A DNA stretch of 64,000 nucleotides from Littorina saxatilis (lineage: Eukaryota > Mollusca > Gastropoda > Littorinimorpha > Littorinidae): NCBI RefSeq assembly GCF_037325665.1, contig NC_090261.1:21074515-21138514 (forward strand), given 5' to 3'. Made by a program: the position numbers and the translations under genes. Shown here piece by piece: positions 51,401 through 60,400 of the stretch (positions within the stretch are counted from its first letter, which is position 1; each line of letters begins with the position of its first letter). The notes below the pieces were generated by a model. The model ran no database searches and was not told the DNA's origin. It saw only the letters and a list, made by a program, of their open reading frames with translations.

Positions 51401-54400
51401 TGCGTGTTTCGCCATTTTGTTGTGTGAGTTAGTTAGCTAACTCGTGTGACTTTGCTAGTAGCTCTGCGTGCCCTCTTTCTGTTTGGGCAAGTGTAGCTTT
51501 AGTATTTTGTTGACGCGTAAGCGTGTGTGTTTACTGTGTTTTCAGTCGTTTTGACTTACGTTTCAGTAAATCTTTTTACTTTGCCACGTGTTGTTGACGT
51601 TTGTGTCAGTGTCTTGCGTGTCGCCATTTTGTTGTGTGAGTTAGTTTTCTAGCTCGTGTGACTTTGTTTGTAGCTCTCCGTGCCTCTGCTTGTGGGGCAA
51701 GTTTAGCTATAGTATTTTGTTAACGCATTAGTGCGTGTGTTTACTGAATTTTCCAGTCGTTTAGACTGATGTTTCAGTAAATTTTTTCGCGTTGCCACGT
51801 GTTGTTGTCAACATGTCTGATTCAGACAAGCGCCGTGGCAAGTCGGACCCCAAGGGGAAAATTAAGGCTAAGTCTTCCTCTTCCAAAGCAACGTTACTTG
51901 TTACAGACCAAGAGCGTAACACTTTGTTGGCTGTACCAATTTCGGCGCCTAGCGCTGTTACTACTTCTGCTTCTTTTGCGGCGCCTAGCGCTACTGTTAC
52001 TTCTGCACCTGTCTCTACATCGGAGACTTCGTCTTCTTTGTTAGCACCTGGACAAGGTGCGTTGGTTTCCTCTCTGTTAAAGTCACTGGTTCCAGAAATC
52101 CGCAGCTTGGTGCAGGCAGAATTTCAGCGTTCCGTCGCCAGCAGTTCGGCGTTTCCGGCATCTGGCAGTGACGTCCGGGCATTGGCTTCCGTGTCTTTGT
52201 CCTCCACTTCCGGCTTGGAGCAGCGTCCTCCCTCTTCAGCGTCGGTTGGTAAGCAGAGCTGGTCCGATAGCCCTCGTGAGGCGCCTGGACGTTCTCCTTC
52301 GGGGGACAGCTCTTTCGCATCGGGTCACGACCGATACCTTGCTGATCTTTCATTTCCGGCGATAACCTACGAGGCCCCGGACTTGTTCGAACAGCGGCGG
52401 CAGTCGGTTTCGACTGCCGCATTTCCGGCACTTGCCGGAAGTGATGATCCGTCCGCTCCGGCACGCTACGGCGGTCGCGGCAGGATGGAGTATTCACTGA
52501 CTTCCGGTCCTTCCGGATCGCGAAGTCAACCAGTGCAGTCTTCACTTCCGCTTTTTGCGGTTCCGTTGACTACACTTCCGGTTTCGGCCGGAAACGCTTC
52601 TTCCTCTTCTGGTGGTTCCTTCCGGATACCAGATAGTGGATTACAGCGTGCGCCTTCCGGCTTTCAAGCGCCTAGGCTTGAGCAGGCATCACTCCACTCA
52701 GTCGGGGGAGTGACGTCAGCTCATCCAGCTCCGGTTTTTGCGGATGGTCGTCCTGCTTACCCTTTACCTTCACAGGGTTTTGGGCGGCAGGATGACGTTA
52801 GTGCTCAGGCTTTTCCGGTTTCCGGTTTGCCAGGGCATGCTTCTGCTTCCGGAACTGGTGACTTCGGTCATGGTTCCACGTGTGACTATTCTGATGCTCC
52901 ATCAGTGGTCAGCGAGGAGTCGCGGGGCGTGTTTCCGTCGAAGCTCAAGTCTGTTCTTGACGTCGCGGCGGAAGTAACGTCTCGTTATTTTCCTGAAGGG
53001 GTGGTGGCTGCGGACTCTTCCGCATCATTCGTTCCTTCTGCCATGGCGGACTTCCGGCCGGCACAGGAGGATGTTTCTTCCTTCCGGTTCGCCGAGTCTC
53101 CGTCAGTGGCTTACCAACTTTCGCATTCACTGGTTCGTCCAGCACATGCGGGGAGTGGTATTCGGCCAGTGCCTGTTCCGTTACTGCTTCCTTTTGGTCC
53201 AGTTCCGGAATCAGCTCAGCAGTGGGTGGCTTCAGCTGCCCAAGCCTCTTCCTTCGTGCCTACGGCCAATAGGAAGCTTGGCATGCCCAATCAGAGCCAG
53301 AATTGGCTGGCGTCTTTTGCACTCCCTAGGGCTACTCTTCCGGTTTCCCGGGAATTGCTGCCTCTTCTGACTAAACCGATCAAGCGTGATTCGGTTTTGC
53401 CGGTTTCCGAGGCTTCCCTCCTCTCTGCTGAGGAGGTTGGACGTCGGCAGATCGAACTGTCCTCCATTGCGGAGACTCTCGTTCGGGCTCTGTCTCGGGC
53501 ATTGACCGATTCGCTAGTTCCTTTCACTCTCAGTGAAGAACAGAATGCGGACGATGTCTCTGCGCTTTTGACCGCATTGGCCAAGGTCAATGAGGAACAA
53601 TTGCGTCTTTCCTCCCTGCAGTACACCCAAGCGGTACTCTGCAGGAGGGATCTCTTCCTCTCGCAGTCCCAATTCACGGAGCTGGCTACTAGGGAGACCT
53701 TGAGAGTCTCCCCGGTCTCAGAGGAGTCTCTCTTCTGTCCGCTGGCACTGGATGCCAGACAGAAGGAGATTCAGTCAAATAAGGACAGTCAGTTCCTTGA
53801 CTACACTCTGAAGGGGGTGAAACAGTCTCAGCCTTCTAAACAGAAGCAGGCTCAGACATCGTCTAACCCCAAGCCAGCTCAGAAGCGGCAGGCTTCGCCG
53901 GCCGCTCGTGGTGGGAAGAAGAGGACGGCATCGGGGAGGGGGCGTGGCGGCTCTGGAAGTAAGCCACACCCCCAATGAAGCGCTCCCGATCTCACCTCCC
54001 TCCCGCCCTCCACCTTGGTGATGGCGGGAGGCCCCTCCCGGGCACTTTCTCGTTGGATGTCGGTAGTAGACAGCCAATGGATTGTGGGAGTGGTGAGTTC
54101 GGGCTTCCGTCTACTCTGGCGGGAGGAAAAGACGCCTCTTACCCGAGTGCCTCCGCGGTTCAAGCCCCCCTTCTCGCAGGAAGCACGTTCCGTCTTGCAG
54201 TCGGAAATTGCCTCCCTGGAGCAGAAGGGCGCGGTGGAGAGAGTTCGGGTCCACAGCTCCCTGGGATTTTACGGGCGTCTGGTCGCTGTTCCCAAAGCAT
54301 CAGGAGGATGGCGTCCCGTGTTGGATTTATCTCTCCTCAATACTTTCTTGAGGGAGATAAAATTCAAGATGGAGACGCCAGCCTCTGTCCGAGACTCTCT

Positions 54401-57400
54401 CCGCCCAGGAGACTGGGTGACCTCGATCGATCTCACGGACGCATACTTTCACATTCTTATGCATCCGACCGACCGGAAATGGCTTCGTTTCCGGTGGGGA
54501 GATCAGATCTACCAGTTTCGCGCACTCCCTTTCGGGCTGTCTCTCGCACCGTGGATTTTCACCATGGTGGTGAGACAGGTCTGTGCACTGGTGAGGTCCC
54601 AGGGTATCCGTCTGCGGGCTTATCTGGACGACTGGCTCATCATGAACCAGTCCCAGAGCGGCTGTTCGCAGGATACCCTGACGGTTCTTCGAGAATCCAA
54701 CTGGTTGGGGTTCTCGATCAACCGGGTAAAGTCGGAGCTGGCCCCGTCACAGACATTCACTTATCTGGGGATGTCTTTCGACACGGTCGCTTGGACTGTC
54801 CAGCCTTCTCAGAGAAGGGTGGACAAGCTCCAAGCTCAGATTCGCTCCACTTTACCTCTCCTGATGGCTTCCATCCGCTCGCTCGCCTCCATCTTGGGGC
54901 AGATGGAGTCTATGGCTCTTCTGGTTTCACTGGGCCGGGTCCACAAATGTCCGCTTCAGTTCGCGCTGAAGCCGTTTGTGGACTCTCCTCTGGTGGACTG
55001 GGACGCCCTCATCCCTTTGCAGGGATGGTTCCAGTCTGCGACCCTTCCGTGGTTGCACACGGAGTGGGTCTGCAGAGGTGTTCCGATCGTCGTGCCCCTC
55101 CCCGACCTGGACCTCTTTACAGATGCGTCCAGGGAGGGTTGGGGGGCACATACAGATCTTCAGACTCCTCCCTTTCCGTTACTCAGCCGAGTAATCCGGA
55201 AAGCGGAGATGGAGGAGCCGGCCCTTCTTCTTCTGGTCGCTCCTCTGTGGCCGTCGCAGGTCTGGTTTCCAGATCTTCTTCGGCTTGCCCAAGGGCCCCC
55301 CATTCCTCTCGCACTCGTGCGAGGGGAACTAGTGCAGCCCCGAACAGGCATTCCACACGAAGAGCCCAGTCTTCTGAAGCTTCACGTGTGGAAGTTGTTC
55401 GGGACTCGCTGAAGCGCTCTGGGGCATCGTCTTTGACTCTGGACTTGGTGGCTCGCTCGCATAGAGCGTCCACCTCTTTAGTTTATGCTTCCCACTGGAA
55501 GGCATGGACTGCCTGGTGTTCAGCTAGAGGGGTGAGTTCGGTGGCTCCGCGCTCTATTCAGGTCGCTAACCACCTCTCTTTCATGTCTTCACAGGGCGCC
55601 TCAGTCTCCTCGTTGAGGGTCCGGCGCTCCGCTATCTCGGCGACTCTTCAGCAGATTGGTCGTTCTGTTCGAGTCGGGGGCGTTATAGCTGCAGTCATTA
55701 AAGGGGCTGCTCTTAAGGAAGCTAAAGCTCGTTTGCCCGCTCCCAAGTGGGACTTGTTTTTAATCCTGGAATTCCTTCGTTCTGCGGATTTTGAGCCTTT
55801 AAGCGAGGCCAGTCTGTTCAATGTCACTCGCAAAGCGCTGTTTCTCCTTTTGTTGGCTACGGCCCGACGGGGTAGCGAGGTCCACGCCCTGTCGGGTCAG
55901 CCTGGAGATATCTCCTTTGAGCCGGACGGTTCCGCATCTTTGCGTTTCCGGCCTGATTTCCTGGCCAAGAATCAGTCTCCGGGGCAGGCCTCTCCGCTGG
56001 TTAGAGTTAAGGCTCTGACCAGCGCGTTGGCCCCGGGTGACCCCGATTCGGTCAATTGCCCTGTGAGGGCACTTCGTCTGTACTTAGCCCGGACTCAGCC
56101 GATTCGGTCTAGTTCTCAGAAGTTGTTGTTTATCTCTCTCCTTACTAGGCGCGAGAAAGTTTTGTCGAAGGTAACGTTGGCCCGGTGGGTGTCCTCGCTC
56201 ATCAAGCAGGCTTATGAGTGGAGGCGCACAAAGAGGGGGGGGGTTATGCCCTCCTTGCCACTTGACTCGGCCCGAGCCCATGAGACGAGGGCGTGGGCAT
56301 CCTCTCTGGCAGTTCTGCGCTCCAGACGTCTAGAGGAGGTGCTGACAACTGCGTATTGGCGTTCCGAAGATGTTTTCATAAACTTTTATCTTCGGGACGT
56401 CACAGCTCTTCGACAGGATGGCTCCAGAGGCCTTCCAGCGCTCATAGCAGCAGGCCAGTTCCTGTCCAGAACTTGATGGTGAGTTTTGATTCATTTCTAG
56501 CCCACCGCCTTGTTGATGTTATCTGCTAATGTGATTCGGAGTAAGAATATGATATTAAATGGAAAATTTCCTAAATAAATTATCATTTAATTAATATACT
56601 TACCCGAATCACATACTGTATTCCCTCCCACCTGCCCCGCTTATGGTTTTAAGATTTTTTAAAGCCGTATGATAATAGGCACGTGTTCCTAGAGGAAGTG
56701 ACGTGGCATACACCCGTATGGGAGGTAACTCCCGGTGTACTGGCCCATTACCAAAGCTACTTTCACTTTCGTTTTGGTGATGGGGTTGCTTCCCTTTAAA
56801 TTCTTTAGCCGGGTAAGCGTTTTTCAGTGATAAGCATCTCAGGTGACTCAATGCTAATGTGATTCGGGTAAGTATATTAATTAAATGATAATTTATTTAG
56901 GAAATTTTCCATTTGTTTTGAAACATTGTTGTGGTTTTCAGACCCCACCAAATACTTTGGCTGTGAGCTGGGTGCCCAGACGCAATTTGACGCCAAGAAT
57001 GACCGCTACATTGTCAACGGTTCACATGATGCTGACAAGCTGCAGAACCTGCTGGATGGCTTCATCAAGAAGTTTGTGCTCTGCGAAGAGTGCTCCAACC
57101 CTGAGACCAATCTGGTATGTGAGAGTGACGTTCAGCTGTGCCATGACAGTTCTTTCTTTTTCAATATTTGAAGACTTATTCTTGTTTTAATAAGCTGGCA
57201 GCTGAAGTTTAAAAAATTATTTTTTTAATAAGCTGGCAGCTGAAGTTTTAAAAATGTGGTCATTGCTGTCATTTTCAGAAACTGTTTAATCGCTGTGACA
57301 GGTAATAGGCAGCATTGTGTTCGTTTTGGGGACTTATGCAAACAAAGTCGACTGAGTGGAATGCACTTTAACAGATTGTTTTTACTCCCTACCTTCTCCA

Positions 57401-60400
57401 AAATAATCAGATGGACACACGTCTCCCTTACCAAGGTTAATGTCTGCACATTATTTTGAAATGTGGCCTGTCCAATCCCCCACCCCATACCTCTTTTTTC
57501 TCGGTCATAGCATGTTTCCCTATGTGTGAGCCGATTGTGTCTGTGGCAAAAGGGGATTGATTTAAAATGCAGCATTTCCCCTGCGCTCCGTTTCTCAGTC
57601 ATAGCAAGTGTTCCTATGTGTGTGCAGATTGTGTCTATCAAGAAGGGGATGATCTCCATGAGGTGCATTGCATGCGGTCACAGCAGCAACGTGGACATGC
57701 GCCACAAGCTGACCACCTTCATCATCAAGAACCCTCCTGACCAGGACCTGCAGGCCACCACACCCAGCAAGGGCAAAAAGAGCAAGAAAGATAAGGTCAG
57801 CAAGGGAAGCTCTTTTTATGCGTGTTTTTTTTTTTTAATTTCTGTTTGAAATGCAGAGATAGAAGTTCCCGTTGGAACTATTTCCAGGTATTTTTCTTGA
57901 TTTTCAAACTATTCAGGATGTGAAAATCATAGCTTGAAATTTTCCTGATTTTGAACATTATCAGCTTTTATCCACATTTGTTACAAAAGAAGAATATGCA
58001 TAAATTATGACTGAAGAGAAAGACCTGTGTATACTGTTTATGTAGGATTTATTCATCATGCTCTGCTTTATGGTGGTTAATGAAAAGAATTTGTTCTGCA
58101 GGATAAACCAGTCAGCTCGCTCTTTTGCAGTGGTAAACGTGATTGCTATTTCTCACTCTTGAACCATCATCTTGAAATGTTAACAGTGCAATGCAAGAGA
58201 GGCTGATGATTTCTACACAATAATAACAAAGTTGACAGTTGTTGAAGGAGGCTGGGTGTTGTGTGTGTGTAGGACAAGGATGGTGATCGTCATAGCCCTG
58301 AAGCCAATGCACAGCAGCAGATGGCAGCTCAGCGTGCTTCCGGGGGCACCATCGACGTACCACCAGAGGTGAGTTGATACCACAGTTGCTTGGAGGATGT
58401 TTGCTTACTGCAGTAGCACTGTGCATTGGAAGCCCCTTTATGACACCCCACCCCATTTCATACTCCCCTGTAAAACCTTGCTTTCATAGATTTGGCTAAA
58501 GATTTACAAAAAAAGGTTCTGACAATAGGCATGATCCCAGATATGTCGTGTGTCCCGGGACCTGCTTTTTTCAGGTGTAGTGTGTCGCTGGACTCCCTAC
58601 GTGAAATTGTATGTTTTTTCAGCTTCTAGTGCGTATAGGACGCAGGGACGCACAGTTTGGGAAGTCCTGGGTTAGGTCCTTCAAGATGGAATAGTTTAGG
58701 CTACTTGCATGGAATGAGGTAAACATTCTCACTTTTGAGGGCTTAAGTGTACATTCAAGTTACTGAATATTGGCAGCGCTGTACATTCAGGACACGAACA
58801 TTCTTTATGATAGGCCTTTGCTAAGTAAGACTTGCAATGAAAACCAACAGATTAGAATTAGTATTGTAATGAATTTTTAGCTGGCAGTATGCAAAACTGT
58901 TTTACATTGAATGAAATGCAGCATGCAGTGTCTTTGAAGCAACTGTTGTGTGTGCAGCAAAACAAAGCTGATGATGACGACTGGGGGGAGGACTTCAGCG
59001 AGGAAGCGGTCAAGCAGCGCATGGAGGAACTGTCTGGGGCGGCCAAAGGGCTGGCCCTTACTGATGACCTGGAAAAAACTGACAAGGATCGGATGGACAT
59101 CCTGTATACCCTTATCAAGGTCAGTGCACAGTCCTCTATTTCTGCACGTCATAGCAAGAGGTTTGACCTCTGGCCTGGTTAGGGTGAAAGCAGAACTAAG
59201 TTTGTTCACTACCAGTACCACTTTATACTTTTTTTCAAAATCTGACTGTTTGCATACTATGAAAGCAACTGAATAAACTCGCACTCGGAATGCATATTTT
59301 TCATGAGCTCACTGCTGAAGTCTTAGCATGAGAATGGTGTAGTTGTCCAGTGATGATCACTCTTGGGGACTGTTCAGAAATGAATATGGAAAATATCGAC
59401 CTTGGATGGAAAAAAAAAAAAAATATGTATACTTTACTCGGACTTCAACAAGACCTCAGAAAATGCATCCATCTTTATTCATAAAGTGTTTAAATTGTTT
59501 TTCTTCAGCATTTGATGTAAAGTATTGTGGCTTGTACCACCTTTAATACTGGAGATGTTGATGTTGACAGAGCAAGCGTGACAACAAGGAGCTGTCGAAG
59601 GGCATGAAGGATGTGGTGGCGGATGCTGAGCGCCTGGAGGTGAAGGAGAAGGTGCCGCTCATCTTGGTGGAGCTGCTGCTGACCGACAAGGTCCTCACCC
59701 AGATCAAGGATCACCGCGTCCTCTTCCTCAGCGTGAGTCACCTCTCCCCTTCCTTGCCTTCTGCAATCTCTGTGTGTACAGTTGTGAGACCCTTCCAGGG
59801 AGAGGACACCTCAAGAAATGACATTTTATCTTACCCAAATATATATGTCATGACAGGCCACTTGCAGTTAAGGGATACTTCAAGCTAGTCGTTTTATCAC
59901 AAGTACTATTGTGTGGATGTGGATGTTTGTTATGATACACCCGGAGGTTAGAAAAGTTAATGGCTGACAATCCTAATCTGCTCATTTCAACAGCAACAGC
60001 AAGGTAGCAGCATCACACATTTGTACCAATACTTGTGCAATACTGAGCGCACACGTGCGTGCACACACATTGTAATGCAGCCTTCTCCTGTTCATTCTGC
60101 ATTAAAACATTCACTGAGGGCCAGATAATGAATAACAAAACATACTTTTGGGGCTGTTTGGGTTAGTGTTTCCATAGCACCGTAAAACACTTTGTTGATT
60201 AATCTCCTGCCATTTCAGAAGGTACGCTCATTATTTGGTTCCTGAAACTGGCAAATATATGCATGGGTGAAACTTTTTCGCCTTAGGGCGGAAATCCGCC
60301 AAATGAAATTGGTCGAATAAGGAATTCCTTATTATTTTTAAAAATCTGTTAAAAAAAAAAAAAAATTTCGCCGGCGATTCGATCCGTATTTTCTCTAACA

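Larger units (their letters stand above)
50971..56914 (+). mobile_element. DIRS-type tyrosine-recombinase retrotransposon, looks whole
   Basis: About 5.9 kb. Order: left inverted terminal repeat, leader with a 214-bp tandem duplication, gag-like frame, reverse transcriptase/RNase H frame, overlapping tyrosine recombinase frame, internal complementary region, right inverted terminal repeat. This layout, with a recombinase instead of a DDE integrase and no target-site duplication, defines the DIRS group. The two inverted repeats look identical over about 200 bp and all three frames are open, so it is young and shows no breaks by eye. The tips share ATTT, as expected of a circular-junction intermediate. 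It lies in sense orientation in eIF5 intron 2. Confidence 0.93.
49885..56941 (+). other. eIF5 intron 2
   Basis: 7.06 kb, most of it mobile DNA: repeat C at 50,066-50,885 and the DIRS element at 50,971-56,914. Only about 290 bp are not assigned to an element. Confidence 0.9.

Noticed and set aside
50971-56914. LTR retrotransposon or retrovirus copy
   Set aside because: No direct terminal repeats, protease or DDE integrase; inverted ends, internal complementary region and a tyrosine recombinase place it in DIRS.
59120-59570. Intronic snoRNA in eIF5 (vertebrate eIF5 hosts one)
   Set aside because: A TGATGA-like box near 59,352 has no convincing partner box or terminal stem; H/ACA structure cannot be judged by eye.
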